DNA of 64,000 nt from Thalassotalea agarivorans. GTDB lineage: Bacteria; Pseudomonadota; Gammaproteobacteria; Enterobacterales; Alteromonadaceae. The stretch covers positions 124,001-188,000 of the forward strand of contig NZ_AP027363.1 of NCBI RefSeq assembly GCF_030295955.1, given 5' to 3'. Position 1 is the stretch's first letter. Each line of letters begins with the position of its first letter. Both the position numbers and the translations under genes were made by a program. Positions 28,618 to 38,851 of the stretch are shown piece by piece. The notes below the pieces were generated by a model. The model saw nothing but the letters and a program-made list of their open reading frames with translations. It searched no databases and was not told where the DNA came from.

Positions 28618-29280
28618 TTGAATTTACGTACAACGCTATTAATGACTCTAATCAGTTTGTTACTGTTTAGCTTTGTACTGTTTTCATTTTTAACAGATAC
28701 GCAAGCGATACAGCAATGGGTTACAGAGCAACTACCCGAAGGGCCATTAGGTTATATTTTGTTGCTGTTGGTGCTTACGCTGTTCATGGCAATAGGCCTG
28801 CCACGGCAAGTGTGTGCCTTTAGTTGGGGATTTGTTGCAGGTCCTTTGTTAGGGGCGATACTAAGTACTGTTAGTGCAACTATTGCGTGTATTTTAACAC
28901 TATTGTTTTCTCGAACTGCCCTCAGCGGCTTCTTCAAGACACGCTTCAATAAACAATATCATTTGGTTCATGGTTTTTTCAGCAAGGATACCGCGCTGAA
29001 AGCGTTTATTATTCGACTAATTCCTGCAGGAAGTAACTTTTTAACCAATGTACTTGCAGGCGCGTCAAGAACACCATTCAAGCCTTATGTATTGGGTACG
29101 TTTATTGGTTTCATTCCGCAGATGACTATTTTCGCTATGCTAGGTGCAGGTATTAGGGTTGGTAATACGACACAAATTGTCGCAAGCGTTGTGATGATTG
29201 TGATAGCGCTTTTGTTAAGTGTTTACTTGATTAAGAAAAATAAACATGCAAAAGCGTTTAAGCAGTTGGATATAAAGTAA
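28618..29280 (+). CDS. TVP38/TMEM64 (DedA-related) membrane protein
   Basis: The 220-residue product is polytopic with about six hydrophobic segments. It has the VTT-domain motif GLPRQVCAFSWGFVAGPLLGAI and the re-entrant block IPAGSNFLTNVLAGASR...YVLGTFIGFIPQ. These proteins are linked to lipid scrambling and membrane homeostasis. The frame opens with TTG at 28618; ATG at 28642 is an alternative. The stop abuts the murI start. Confidence 0.85.
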   Translation: MNLRTTLLMTLISLLLFSFVLFSFLTDTQAIQQWVTEQLPEGPLGYILLLLVLTLFMAIGLPRQVCAFSWGFVAGPLLGAILSTVSATIACILTLLFSRTALSGFFKTRFNKQYHLVHGFFSKDTALKAFIIRLIPAGSNFLTNVLAGASRTPFKPYVLGTFIGFIPQMTIFAMLGAGIRVGNTTQIVASVVMIVIALLLSVYLIKKNKHAKAFKQLDIK

Positions 29281-30060
29281 ATGGCACGTATTGGTATTTT
29301 TGATTCTGGCGTTGGCGGGTTATCTATCGCCAATGAGATTCACCAATTGTTACCTGATGTGGACATTGATTATATCGCCGATCAAGGCTTTGCACCTTAT
29401 GGTCAGCAGCCGACAGAGGTGATAATTGAGCGCTGCCATACTATTGTGAATAAGCTCGTGAAAAATGGTTGCGACCTCATCGTTATTGCTTGCAACACTG
29501 CGACAGTAAATGCAGTTGCTTTATTGAGAAAAACCTTTGACGTGCCCATTGTTGGTGTTGAACCGGGCGTTAAGCCGGCGGCCTATCAAAGTTTATCAAA
29601 ACATATCTTAGTTTTGGCGACACAAAGCACGCTAAATAGTGAAAGTTATCAGCAGTTAAAAGCAAAATATCAACAAAACGCTCATTTTTACGATCAGCCA
29701 TGTCCGGCTTTTGTTGAGCTTGTTGAACGAAGAGAACATCTCTCGCAAGACGCTCACAAGTGGGCGGAAAAGTATCTCGAAAAAGTATTTATGCTTGACT
29801 GCGATACCGTTATTTTAGGATGCACACATTTCGTCTTTTTGTTGCCAATACTAGAGAAAATCTTGCCATCGCATGTTCGCGTAATAAACACTGCGAATGC
29901 TGTTGCCAAACAGGCAAAAATAAAATTGATGGAACGACAGCCTCAATGGCAAAAACAAGAGGGGAAATTGGTTTTCATGACCAGTGCTAAGCGTTGCCCC
30001 AGCCATGATTACATTGCCGCATTTGCAACAATTAGGTTAGATTCAATAATCCAAATCTAA
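29281..30060 (+). CDS. murI: Glutamate racemase
   Basis: MurI makes D-glutamate for peptidoglycan. The 259-residue product shows GIFDSGVGGLS at the start, the first catalytic Cys71 in ACNTATVNAV and the second Cys181 in ILGCTHF. It starts directly after the TVP38 stop codon, suggesting coupling. Its stop overlaps the convergent ubiK stop by four bases. Confidence 0.95.
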   Translation: MARIGIFDSGVGGLSIANEIHQLLPDVDIDYIADQGFAPYGQQPTEVIIERCHTIVNKLVKNGCDLIVIACNTATVNAVALLRKTFDVPIVGVEPGVKPAAYQSLSKHILVLATQSTLNSESYQQLKAKYQQNAHFYDQPCPAFVELVERREHLSQDAHKWAEKYLEKVFMLDCDTVILGCTHFVFLLPILEKILPSHVRVINTANAVAKQAKIKLMERQPQWQKQEGKLVFMTSAKRCPSHDYIAAFATIRLDSIIQI

Positions 30061-30311
30061 CCTTTATCGTTCAATTTAGCTTCTAATTCACCGATTTTAG
30101 CTTCAAGTTCAGCTATTTTTTCGCGAGTTTTTAACAAAACCTGAGTTTGCACATCAAATTCTTCGCGCGTTACTACGTCTAGTTGAGCGAGTTTTCTCTG
30201 CAGAACTGTTTTAGTTTTGTCTTCAATGTCTGTGGCTAAATTTTTAACGCCCGGAGGAATTGCTTCTGTGACTTGTTTTGCAATTTCTTCAATCTTTTTT
30301 GCATTAATCAT
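30057..30311 (-). CDS. ubiK: Ubiquinone biosynthesis accessory factor UbiK
   Basis: The 84-residue product is of the BMFP/YqiC family. It has an amphipathic first half (IEEIAKQVTEAIPPGVKNL) and a C-terminal coiled coil (KIAELEAKIGELEAKLND). UbiK binds UbiJ and membrane lipid and supports aerobic ubiquinone synthesis. It is a single gene, convergent with murI. Confidence 0.93.
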   Translation of the reverse strand: MINAKKIEEIAKQVTEAIPPGVKNLATDIEDKTKTVLQRKLAQLDVVTREEFDVQTQVLLKTREKIAELEAKIGELEAKLNDKG

Positions 30312-30423
30312 GGGTAAACCTTGTTTGCGCCGTTTTTGTCATTGTAATCAATTTTAATGGGATCTGTTAGCGATAAACAGGTAGAATTATTTTCTTTTAT
30401 TATTAGCAGTTAAATTTACCCCT

Positions 30424-32442
30424 ATGAAGTTAAATCCGCGTCAAAGTGAAGCCGTTAAGTATGTGAGTGGTCCTTGCTTAGTCTTGGCTGGCGCCGGTAG
30501 TGGCAAAACGGGTGTAATTTGTCAAAAAATCGCGTATCTCATTCAGCAATGTGACTATAAAGCAAGAAACATTGCTGCGGTTACTTTCACCAATAAAGCA
30601 GCACGCGAAATGAAAGAACGTGTCACCAAAATGTTAGGGCGAGATCTAACACGAGGGCTGACAGTATCAACGTTCCACTCGCTTGGTTTAGATATTGTAA
30701 GACGCGAATTGAAAACCTTGGGCTTTAAGCCAGGATTTACCTTGTTTGACGACCAAGATACGATGGCGCTGCTAAAAGAGTTAACCTCTGAAGAGCTCGA
30801 TGGCGATAAAGATTTATTAAAAAAATTGCAAACCATGATTTCCAATTGGAAAAATGATTTGCTGTTGCCAGACGCGGCTATCAAGCAAGCTGCTGACGCA
30901 GATACTCGATTATATGCTGAGTTTTATGACCGCTACGCCAAGCACATGAGAGCTTATAATGCGCTAGATTTTGACGATCTGATTCTCATCCCAACCTTGC
31001 TTTTGAAAAACTTTCCCGAGGTGAGGCAGCGCTGGCAAAACAAGATTCGCTATATGTTGGTAGACGAATACCAAGATACCAATACTAGCCAATACGAGTT
31101 TGTAAAACTGATTATCGGCGAACGTGGTCGTTTAACTGTGGTTGGTGATGACGATCAATCGATCTATTCTTGGCGTGGCGCTAAACCGCAAAATTTAGTG
31201 TTGTTAGGTGAAGACTATCCAACCCTTAAATTGATCAAACTTGAACAGAACTATCGCTCTTCTGGCCGTATCTTGCAGTGTGCAAATATATTGATTGCAA
31301 ATAACCCACATGTTTACGACAAAGCCTTATTCAGTGAGCTTGCTTACGGTAAAGAATTGCGTGTGTTGCAAGCCAAGAATGAAGAACAAGAGGTGGAGCG
31401 TGTTGTCGGTGATTTAATCGGTCATCGATTTATGAACAAAAGCTTATATAAAGATTATGCCATCCTATATCGTGGCAACCACCAATCGAGAATTTTAGAA
31501 AAAGCATTAATGCAAAATAGAATTCCTTACCGTATTAGTGGCGGAACATCGTTTTTCTCAAGGGCGGAAATCAAGGACATCATGGCCTACTTGCGGGTCT
31601 TAGTGAACCCTGACGATGACAATGCATTTTTGCGAATAGCCAATGTGCCAAAACGTGAATTAGGACCGGCAACATTAGAAAAGTTAGGTACCTATGCGAA
31701 CCAGCGCCAAATCAGTATGTTTGCTGCGAGCTTTGAACTTGGCTTAGAGTCTCATTTAACTGGCCGAGGGCTAAACAAAGTACAGTTATTCACCCGCTGG
31801 CTGGTTGAAACAGCAGACAATGCACAACGTGGTGATACTGCTGGTGTATTGCGTGGCATGATTCGTGAAATTAACTATGAAGATTGGTTATACGATACTT
31901 CGCCAAGTGCAAAAGCAGCGGAAATGCGCATGAAAAATGTGACAGAACTATTTAGCTGGGTCACACAGATGTTGGAAGGCAAAGACGATGAAGCGCCAAT
32001 GACACTTGCCGAGGTAGTCACGCGATTAACCTTGCGCGATATGATGGAGCGCAGTGAAGACGAAGAAGGTGGCGATCAAGTGCAATTGATGACCTTACAT
32101 GCTTCAAAAGGTTTGGAGTTTCCGTATGTTTATCTTATTGGTATGGAAGAAGGCCTTTTACCGCATCAAACCAGTATTGATGAGGACAATGTTGAGGAAG
32201 AACGTCGTTTAGCTTATGTTGGCATTACGCGGGCGCAGCGTGAGCTCACCTTTACCTATGCCAAAGAGCGTCGCCAATTCGGTGAAATAGCACGTACGGA
32301 AACTAGCCGCTTTTTACATGAATTACCGCAGGATGATTTATTCTGGGAACTAGGCAAACAGGCAAAACCAAGTAAAGAAAAACAGCAAGAAACAGCAAAA
32401 GTGGGTGTTGCTAATTTACGCGCACTATTGAAGAACAAATAA
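30424..32442 (+). CDS. rep: ATP-dependent DNA helicase Rep
   Basis: Rep is a 3'-5' superfamily 1A helicase that clears proteins ahead of the replication fork. The 672-residue product has the Q motif (LNPRQSEAV), Walker A GAGSGKT near residue 22, motif [11 protein letters not shown], motif [18 protein letters not shown] and motif [19 protein letters not shown], with [11 protein letters not shown] at motif VI. The size matches Rep rather than UvrD (about 720). Confidence 0.95.
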   Translation: MKLNPRQSEAVKYVSGPCLVLAGAGSGKTGVICQKIAYLIQQCDYKARNIAAVTFTNKAAREMKERVTKMLGRDLTRGLTVSTFHSLGLDIVRRELKTLGFKPGFTLFDDQDTMALLKELTSEELDGDKDLLKKLQTMISNWKNDLLLPDAAIKQAADADTRLYAEFYDRYAKHMRAYNALDFDDLILIPTLLLKNFPEVRQRWQNKIRYMLVDEYQDTNTSQYEFVKLIIGERGRLTVVGDDDQSIYSWRGAKPQNLVLLGEDYPTLKLIKLEQNYRSSGRILQCANILIANNPHVYDKALFSELAYGKELRVLQAKNEEQEVERVVGDLIGHRFMNKSLYKDYAILYRGNHQSRILEKALMQNRIPYRISGGTSFFSRAEIKDIMAYLRVLVNPDDDNAFLRIANVPKRELGPATLEKLGTYANQRQISMFAASFELGLESHLTGRGLNKVQLFTRWLVETADNAQRGDTAGVLRGMIREINYEDWLYDTSPSAKAAEMRMKNVTELFSWVTQMLEGKDDEAPMTLAEVVTRLTLRDMMERSEDEEGGDQVQLMTLHASKGLEFPYVYLIGMEEGLLPHQTSIDEDNVEEERRLAYVGITRAQRELTFTYAKERRQFGEIARTETSRFLHELPQDDLFWELGKQAKPSKEKQQETAKVGVANLRALLKNK

Positions 32443-32448
32443 AGGTCG

Positions 32449-33093
32449 ATGATGAAACATACAGTTTTATTGGTAATAGCATTGTTGTTTGGGCAGGCGA
32501 GCACGCATGCGGATGAAATTAAGAAAGCGGTTACCGAACAAGGTGACGTTGTTGTGCTGATGCCTGACGGTACTTGGTATTACCAAGATGGTAGTGTAAA
32601 GCAACCGATGACAATTGCAGTTAATGATGCGCCTTTTAGTAAAAGTAAAGATGCCACTTTCCTAATCAAGAGTTCAATCAACAATAGCGCAGTATGGATC
32701 AACCCAAAGCAATGGAAGTTTAAAAAGAACAATAATGGCCATGATGTGGCTGAATTTGTGTTTAAAATGCCAGGTAAAGACCTCAATGCGTTACTTATTA
32801 ATGAAGGCCTAGAAATCCCAGTGGAAACATTGGCAAATGTTGCTATTCAAAATGCGCAACAGGCCGCAAGCGAAATTAATGTATTTAAAAAAGAATACCG
32901 CACCGTAAATGGCAAACAAGTGATTTACATGGAAATGGAAGGCAAAATCCAGGGTATTCGATTTATGTACTTAGGCTATTATTTCTCTAATGAGAGCGGT
33001 GCTACGCAACTTATTGCTTATTCGGGGAAAAACAAAATTGATGAATATCGCAATGATATTAGTACATTACTTAACGGCCTCACCATTCAATAA
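32449..33093 (+). CDS. Exported protein of unknown function
   Basis: The 214-residue product has a signal peptide ending near THAD. A short motif VVVLMPDGTWYYQDG follows, as seen at the start of several small periplasmic proteins. A larger alpha/beta domain (about residues 65-214) has WINPKQWKF, YLGYYFSNESGATQLIAYSG and DISTLLNGL, vaguely like PsbP/DUF1795-type folds. It lies six bases after rep and may be co-transcribed, but no functional link is evident. Confidence 0.6.
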   Translation: MMKHTVLLVIALLFGQASTHADEIKKAVTEQGDVVVLMPDGTWYYQDGSVKQPMTIAVNDAPFSKSKDATFLIKSSINNSAVWINPKQWKFKKNNNGHDVAEFVFKMPGKDLNALLINEGLEIPVETLANVAIQNAQQAASEINVFKKEYRTVNGKQVIYMEMEGKIQGIRFMYLGYYFSNESGATQLIAYSGKNKIDEYRNDISTLLNGLTIQ

Positions 33094-33100
33094 TTGCTCA

Positions 33101-33130
33101 GCGAATCATCTACAATTTTAGGTGATTCGC
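33101..33130 (+). terminator. Hairpin after the rep-linked gene
   Basis: GCGAATCATCTA and TAGGTGATTCGC pair over 12 bases (one G-T) around CAATTT, eight bases past the stop codon. The T run after it is poor, so termination may be weak. Confidence 0.6.
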
Positions 33131-33206
33131 CTTATTCAATTCCTAGATATTTGCACAACTTCCCAATCTTCGCTACTTTGTTAAAAAACAAAAAAAGGCA
33201 AATATC

Positions 33207-34487
33207 ATGAAAACATCATTCATGGCTGCGGCAATTGCTTCGGCACTTCTATCATTTGGTGCACTAGCCCAAACTACAATTATTCATGCCGGCGAGTTAC
33301 TGGCAGTTCCGGGAAAAAAACCTCTCAAGCAACAAAGTATTTTTATTACAGACGGTAAAATAACGGCTGTAAAATCGGGTTATGTTACTGAAGACGGCGC
33401 AAAAGTTGTCGATCTAAAATCTCAATTCGTGATGCCAGGGTTAATGGATATGCATGTGCATATACAGGGAGAACGCGGGCCACATAATCTTAAAGATGAA
33501 TTAAAAATGTCGGATGAGCTGATGCAGATGCGTTCTCAAATGTATGCTATGCGCACCTTAAAGGCAGGGTTTACCACCATTCGCGACGTTGGCAATTCAG
33601 GGCAAGAATTATATGCACTGCGCGATGCCATTAATTATGGCTGGGTCGATGGTCCACGTATTGTAGCTGCTGGCGGTGTCGGTATTACTGGTGGTCATGC
33701 TGATATTAGTGGTGTTAAACCAGAGCTAATGGCGCTACATGATGAACATAGAAAAACCGTTTGTGATGGTCCTTACGATTGTCGTCGCGCTACTCGACAT
33801 GCAATTAAATATGGTGCTGATTTAATTAAAATTACCTCTACAGGTGGTGTATTGACCGACCGTGCCACCGGTGTTGGTCAGCAAATGGAAATGGATGAAC
33901 TGCGCAACGTGGTATTAGCGGCAGAACGCATGGGCAGAAAAGTCGCCAGTCATGCACATCAAGAAGATGGCATTATAGCTGCGCTTGAAGCTGGGGTGCA
34001 TAGTATTGAACATGGTTCTTATGCCGGACCTAAAGCACATAAATTATTCAAAGAAAAAGGCGCCTATCTAGTGCCTACCTTATTAGCAGGCGACACTGTG
34101 GTAGAAATGGCGAAAAACACAAATATATTATCGCCAGCGCAAGCAGAAAAAGCTATTCGTGTTGGCACCGATATGAAAGGCAACTTCGCAAAAGCCGTTA
34201 AAGCAAATGTGAAAATCGCGTTTGGTACCGACAGTGGTGTTTCAATTCATGGCACTAATGCGAAAGAAGCCGTGTTGATGCATGAAGGTGGTATGTCGGA
34301 AATGGCGATTTTAAAGTCAGCCACTGTCAATGCAGCTGACCTGTTGAGTATGTCAGATACACTTGGCACCATCGAAGCAGGCAAGCATGCCGACATTGTT
34401 GCCTATGATGGTTCACCACTGAGCGATATTAAAGAACTTCTGGATGTAGACTTTGTAATGAAAGGTGGTAAAATTTTTGTCGAATAG
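33207..34487 (+). CDS. Exported amidohydrolase, probable Xaa-Pro dipeptidase type
   Basis: The 426-residue product has a signal peptide (cut near ALAQ) and an amidohydrolase TIM barrel. Metal ligands are visible: His83 and His85 (MDMHVHI), Lys208 (DLIKITSTGG, probably carboxylated), His249/His251, His269 (SIEHG) and Asp342 (FGTDSG). This is the binuclear imidazolonepropionase-like group; close relatives in marine bacteria cleave dipeptides with C-terminal proline or other residues. A periplasmic dipeptidase fits the S9 peptidase downstream. The substrate is inferred. Confidence 0.87.
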   Translation: MKTSFMAAAIASALLSFGALAQTTIIHAGELLAVPGKKPLKQQSIFITDGKITAVKSGYVTEDGAKVVDLKSQFVMPGLMDMHVHIQGERGPHNLKDELKMSDELMQMRSQMYAMRTLKAGFTTIRDVGNSGQELYALRDAINYGWVDGPRIVAAGGVGITGGHADISGVKPELMALHDEHRKTVCDGPYDCRRATRHAIKYGADLIKITSTGGVLTDRATGVGQQMEMDELRNVVLAAERMGRKVASHAHQEDGIIAALEAGVHSIEHGSYAGPKAHKLFKEKGAYLVPTLLAGDTVVEMAKNTNILSPAQAEKAIRVGTDMKGNFAKAVKANVKIAFGTDSGVSIHGTNAKEAVLMHEGGMSEMAILKSATVNAADLLSMSDTLGTIEAGKHADIVAYDGSPLSDIKELLDVDFVMKGGKIFVE

Positions 34488-34512
34488 TTGATAACATCAA
34501 CGAAAAATAAAG

Positions 34513-34538
34513 AAAAGGCAGCGAATAGCTGCCTTTTT
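34513..34538 (+). terminator. Terminator of the amidohydrolase gene
   Basis: AAAAGGCAGC and GCTGCCTTTTT pair around GAATA, with a T run. Confidence 0.88.
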
Positions 34539-34570
34539 AATAAAAAATAATGAACAAAAGGACTTTGCAA

Positions 34571-36481
34571 ATGCGTATTGTTGTTGCATTTCTCTGCTTG
34601 CTTTCCTTTGCCACTTCGGCGCAGCAAGCTAAAACTTTAACTGCCGAAGATTACGGCAAACTTCCCGATATTAGTATGGTTACCTTATCACCCAGTGGAG
34701 ATCGCGTAGCATATCGTCAAGTCAGTAAAAATGGGGATCACATCGTTGTATTAGATCTGACCACCAATAAACTATTAAGTGCCATTAATGCAGCGGAAGT
34801 TAAACCTAACTACGCTTATTTTGTTAATGAAAACCAACTGGTAATGGTGGTGTCAAACACTACTAAACTGTGGGGTTACCGTGGTCGCCATGAAATCAGT
34901 TCAGCTTGGTCTTACAACTTAGAGACAAACAAATTGTTTCCGCTTCTTAAACTTGGTTATGGCATTTATGATGGTCAATCAGGTTTAGGTAGAGTAGTTG
35001 GTCTAAGCGCTGATCAAAAATATGCTTATATGCCGGCGTGGAAAAGTGCCGGTAGATATTCTCTGTTCAAAGTTAACCTTGAAAAAAGTCGAAAACCAAG
35101 ACCAGTCGCATTGGGTCGCACAGATGTAAATGATTATTTTGTTGGTTCAAGTGACAATATCATCGCCAGAGAGCGATATAACAACGAAACTAATATCCAC
35201 CGTGTTGAAGCCTATATTGATGAAAGTTGGGTCGAGATCTATAAAGAAGAAACAGACAGGCCTTACATCGGTATTTCGGGTATTACGCCTGATGAGAGTG
35301 CTCTAGTTATCAGTACTTATAACGACGAAACTGACAGATTTGTATATCGCACTATGGCACTGCAAAATGGTGAAGTTTCAGCGCCTATTTTTAGCCGAGA
35401 AGATAAAGACGTAGATGGCTTAGTGACAGACTTAAATCGCAAAGTCTATGGCGTGCGCTATGCTGGTTTTGAACCTACTTATGAATTCTTCGATGAAAAA
35501 TTAAATGCGCGTATGCGCGGTTTGAAAAAGGCATTGGCGGGGTTCACTTTTTCAATTGTTGATTATACACCGGACTGGAACTCCATCGTTTTAGAGTTAA
35601 ATGGTAAACAAGCTGGTGGAGATTTTTATTTATATCATAAAGGAAAGTTAAGGTTTTTAACTGCCTCAAGAAGTAATATCCCTTACGATATGATTAACGA
35701 AGTGCAAAGTTATACTTATAAAGCAGCAGACGGTTTAGAAATTCCTTCTTTGATCACTTTGCCACAGAATAAGGAAGCGAAAAACCTGCCTGCCATTATG
35801 ATGCCTCATGGTGGCCCGGCAAGCCATAATACCAAAGAATTTCATTATCGAGCTCAGTTCTTCGCGTCACAAGGATATGCTGTTATCCAACCGCAATTTA
35901 GAGGTTCAGATGGTTTTGGCTGGGCGCACCAATTTGCAGGCTATGGACAGTGGGGCCAAAAGATGCAGACTGATTTGACGGACGCTGTAAATGATCTCGC
36001 CAATAAAGGTACAATCGATCCTTCACGCGTGTGTATTGTTGGTGGTAGCTACGGTGGTTATGCAGCGCTAGCAGGTGCAACATTAACACCTGATGTATAT
36101 CAATGTGCTGTTTCTGTAAACGGTGTTAGTGACCTAAATCTGATGTTGAAACAGGAGCGTAGAGATCACGGTAGTGATCACTGGGTATTGTCATATTGGC
36201 AAGATGTTATGACAAAGACTGATGCCGATGAAGAGTTGCTTGCAAAGATTTCCCCTATCAATCATGTGGAGAAAGTTAAGATTCCGGTGTTATTAATTCA
36301 TGGTCAATATGACAAAGTTGTTAATGTGCAGCAGTCCGAAGACATGTATGACGAATTAAAAGACGCTAAAAAGCAAGTAGAGTTTATTGAACTCGACAAA
36401 GGCGATCATTATTTAAGTAACAATGACAACCGTGTTAAAGCGATGAAAGCAATGGCTGAATTTGTTAAGAAACATATTTAA
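34571..36481 (+). CDS. S9 family (prolyl oligopeptidase-like) exported peptidase
   Basis: The 636-residue product has a signal peptide ending near TSAQQ, an N-terminal seven-bladed propeller and a C-terminal alpha/beta hydrolase. The nucleophile is Ser493 (GGSYGGYAAL), with Asp581 (HGQYDKVV) and His613 (DKGDHYLS) completing the triad. It is of the acylaminoacyl-peptidase/DPP group. I chose ATG at 34571 because AAGGA lies eight bases before it and the signal peptide then begins cleanly; ATG at 34550 lacks both. With the upstream dipeptidase it suggests periplasmic peptide use. Confidence 0.9.
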   Translation: MRIVVAFLCLLSFATSAQQAKTLTAEDYGKLPDISMVTLSPSGDRVAYRQVSKNGDHIVVLDLTTNKLLSAINAAEVKPNYAYFVNENQLVMVVSNTTKLWGYRGRHEISSAWSYNLETNKLFPLLKLGYGIYDGQSGLGRVVGLSADQKYAYMPAWKSAGRYSLFKVNLEKSRKPRPVALGRTDVNDYFVGSSDNIIARERYNNETNIHRVEAYIDESWVEIYKEETDRPYIGISGITPDESALVISTYNDETDRFVYRTMALQNGEVSAPIFSREDKDVDGLVTDLNRKVYGVRYAGFEPTYEFFDEKLNARMRGLKKALAGFTFSIVDYTPDWNSIVLELNGKQAGGDFYLYHKGKLRFLTASRSNIPYDMINEVQSYTYKAADGLEIPSLITLPQNKEAKNLPAIMMPHGGPASHNTKEFHYRAQFFASQGYAVIQPQFRGSDGFGWAHQFAGYGQWGQKMQTDLTDAVNDLANKGTIDPSRVCIVGGSYGGYAALAGATLTPDVYQCAVSVNGVSDLNLMLKQERRDHGSDHWVLSYWQDVMTKTDADEELLAKISPINHVEKVKIPVLLIHGQYDKVVNVQQSEDMYDELKDAKKQVEFIELDKGDHYLSNNDNRVKAMKAMAEFVKKHI

Positions 36482-36498
36482 CGTTGAATAAAATGTCC

Positions 36499-36527
36499 AA
36501 AAAAGCCTGCTAATTAGCGGGCTTTTC
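36499..36527 (+). terminator. Terminator of the S9 peptidase gene
   Basis: AAAAGCCTGC pairs with GCGGGCTTTT (one G-T) around TAATTA. Confidence 0.8.
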
Positions 36528-36590
36528 ATTTATATGTCATCTTTATCGTGTAAGTTTTATAACGATTCAAGCCATTTTCCGAATGTAAGT

Positions 36591-37601
36591 ATGCGTATTT
36601 TCATTTTTTTAGCGTTTCTACAGATAAATAGTGTGACAGCAACCGCCGCAGATATCATTGCGCATCGCGGGGCGAGCGGTTATTTGCCTGAACACACGCT
36701 TGAGGCAAAGGTGTTAGCACATGGCTTAGGTGCAGATTATATTGAGCAAGATTTGGTGCTCAGCAAAGACAATTTTCTCATTGTGATCCATGATTTAACG
36801 CTTAATGCTACAACCAATGTAGCCGAGAAGTTTCCTACCAAAAAGAGAGCTGATGGAGGGTATTATGTAATTGATTTTACTTTAGCTGAGTTAAAACAAT
36901 TATCAGTGCATGCGCCTGTCGATAAAGACGGAAACCCTAAATATCCCAATCGCTATGCTAAACGTCAACCGATGTTCAAACTTCATACGTTTTCTGAAGA
37001 GCTTGCGCTGATTGACGGGTTGAATCAATCGACGGGGAAATCAGTCGGCATTTATCCGGAGATTAAAGCGCCATGGTTTCATCAAAAAGCAGGCAAAGAT
37101 ATTGCCTTAGCAACTGTGAAAGTGCTCATGCAATTCAATTACGGACGTTCCGACAAGAAAGTGTTTTTGCAAAGCTTTGATCCCCATGCGTTAAAAAGAC
37201 TAAAGCATCAGTTATTGCCAAAATACGGTGTAACTATACCGCTGGTGCAACTCATAGCAAAAACTGAGTGGCGGGAGACACAAGAAAAGGTTGATGGGAA
37301 ATGGCAAAACCTAGATTACAGTCAATTGATGACGCAAAAGGGTCTTGAAGACATTGCGAGATATGCTGAGGGTATTGGACCTTGGTATCCGATGTTAGTC
37401 GATTATAGTGACGGTAATTTACAACTGTCTTCTTTCGCCCTAAGCGCCAAAAACCAACAACTTTTAATTCATCCTTATACTTTCAGGCTCGAAGATGTTC
37501 CTTCACCGTTTGCAGATTACCGTGCGTTTTTAAAATACTATTTAGAACAAGTAAACGTAGATGGTTACTTTACCGATTTTGTTGATATTAAGCCTCGCTA
37601 A
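36591..37601 (+). CDS. glpQ: Periplasmic glycerophosphodiester phosphodiesterase
   Basis: The enzyme releases glycerol-3-phosphate from deacylated phospholipids. From the start chosen here the product has 336 residues: signal peptide, then IIAHRGASGYLPEHT (catalytic His), YIEQDLVLSKDN (metal ligands) and IVIHDLTLNATT, all on the GDPD TIM barrel. EIKAPWFHQKAG and QSFDP are further family blocks. The open frame extends to ATG at 36534, but that lies seven bases after a terminator and would mask the signal peptide. Membrane-lipid breakdown fits pldA elsewhere in the window. Confidence 0.9.
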   Translation: MRIFIFLAFLQINSVTATAADIIAHRGASGYLPEHTLEAKVLAHGLGADYIEQDLVLSKDNFLIVIHDLTLNATTNVAEKFPTKKRADGGYYVIDFTLAELKQLSVHAPVDKDGNPKYPNRYAKRQPMFKLHTFSEELALIDGLNQSTGKSVGIYPEIKAPWFHQKAGKDIALATVKVLMQFNYGRSDKKVFLQSFDPHALKRLKHQLLPKYGVTIPLVQLIAKTEWRETQEKVDGKWQNLDYSQLMTQKGLEDIARYAEGIGPWYPMLVDYSDGNLQLSSFALSAKNQQLLIHPYTFRLEDVPSPFADYRAFLKYYLEQVNVDGYFTDFVDIKPR

Positions 37602-38269
37602 CGTCTAAATTCAAACGTTACTTGCGCTTGTTTAGCGGCAGTGTTTTTATCGAAACGCCATTGTGCTAGCGCTTGCTTGGCGGCTTTTTCTATTGGTTTG
37701 CTTGTTGTGCTGTTAACAACGCCGATATTTTTGACGTTTCCTTTATCGTCTATTTCATATTGTAAGGTGACTGATTCTAACGATAACTTTAGCTGCTGCT
37801 TATTAAAACGCGGCAGTACTTTGTGCGTTATCTTGGTGTCTACTGACAGGCTCGATACGCTAGCTAACGTTTCTATTTGTGAGGGTGCAACCGAGGTAGA
37901 TTCATGTGTCGGCATGGCTTCATGAGAAGGCATTTCTCGAGCGCTCGGTTTATCGCTTAATTCTGCCGACTTCTGTTTTGCTGTGGGCACTGGCTCTTCG
38001 CCTTTGCGGGAGCTTGCAACCACTACGCTTGTTTCATGTGCATTGGTTAGTCGCGGCACTTGATGCGGTTGTTTTATTAGTTGGCTAACTACTGCCAATA
38101 TGCCAAACGAAGCAAATCCTGCCCCTAAAGTTACTCCAAGGACCCTGAACAGGCGCTGCACTAAACTAGTTCTTACTTGTTGTTTGGGCAAGTTAGGTAA
38201 TGGCGCTGATACTTGTGCCTTGCGTTGCTGATAGAGGTTATTTAATACCTCGTCTGTACGGTTAGTCAT
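37598..38269 (-). CDS. Single-span membrane protein with TonB C-terminal domain, possible anti-sigma partner
   Basis: The 223-residue product has a cytoplasmic start of about 40 residues (LNNLYQQRKAQVSAP), a membrane span at about residues 42-63, a Pro/Ser/Glu-rich periplasmic linker and a C-terminal TonB_C-like domain (LQYEIDDKGNVKNIGVVNST and AAKQALAQWRF). The gene overlaps the sigma-factor gene by eight bases, the usual place of an anti-sigma factor. A dual role, holding the sigma factor and contacting envelope partners, is my inference. Confidence 0.7.
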   Translation of the reverse strand: MTNRTDEVLNNLYQQRKAQVSAPLPNLPKQQVRTSLVQRLFRVLGVTLGAGFASFGILAVVSQLIKQPHQVPRLTNAHETSVVVASSRKGEEPVPTAKQKSAELSDKPSAREMPSHEAMPTHESTSVAPSQIETLASVSSLSVDTKITHKVLPRFNKQQLKLSLESVTLQYEIDDKGNVKNIGVVNSTTSKPIEKAAKQALAQWRFDKNTAAKQAQVTFEFRR

Positions 38270-38840
38270 TTTTTGCCTCTGTTAAAGCGCTTGTTAGCTT
38301 GCGTTTTGCATACCTTAGCCTGCTTTTTACTGTTTCTTTGGGCTGTTGTGTTAACGCTGCAATTTCTTGCAATGAAAATCCTTCTTGCTGAAAAATAAAC
38401 GCCTCTTTTTGTTCAAAAGGCAGTGCATCCAAGGTTTCATTAAATCGCTTTAAATTTTCTTGTAACGATAGTGCCGTGGTAATATCTAGCTGATCTTCGT
38501 CATTGAACAGGTCGTCAACTGCTTGTTCACTCCATTGCCAACGATTGTTGCGCCTAAGTTCATCTATCAATAAATTACGCGCGACAGTATATAGCCAAGA
38601 CTTTTCATGTTTCGGTGCGCTACCTTGATAATTCATCACTTTAAGCCATGTGCTTTGTAAAACATCTGCCGCCAAATGCGCATCAGACAAAGACAGCAAA
38701 TAGTGATACAAACTTATATTGTAAGTGCTTACTAGCTTTTCAAGGTGCAGATTTTTTCTGGTTGCCAAAAAGTCGGCTAATGCCGACTTTGCTTGAACTT
38801 TGTGGCCTATCAGGCGTTTTAGTTGACTACCTATCTGCAA
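38262..38840 (-). CDS. ECF-type RNA polymerase sigma factor
   Basis: The 192-residue product has sigma region 2 (LAADVLQSTWLKVMNY, then KSWLYTVARNLLIDELRR) and region 4 with a helix-turn-helix (LPFEQKEAFIFQQEGFSL, then TQQPKETVKSRLRYAKRKL). It lacks region 3, as ECF factors do. It sits between a tonB gene 11 bases upstream and the overlapping TonB_C protein gene. It may control TonB-dependent uptake genes. The first 30 residues are extra compared with typical ECF factors, so a later start is possible. Confidence 0.88.
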   Translation of the reverse strand: MQIGSQLKRLIGHKVQAKSALADFLATRKNLHLEKLVSTYNISLYHYLLSLSDAHLAADVLQSTWLKVMNYQGSAPKHEKSWLYTVARNLLIDELRRNNRWQWSEQAVDDLFNDEDQLDITTALSLQENLKRFNETLDALPFEQKEAFIFQQEGFSLQEIAALTQQPKETVKSRLRYAKRKLTSALTEAKND

Positions 38841-38851
38841 TGTTGCGATTC

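Noticed and set aside
38279-38293. AAAGCGCTTG as a further LacI operator
   Set aside because: It lies within the sigma-factor coding sequence and lacks the TG..CA ends of the palindrome.
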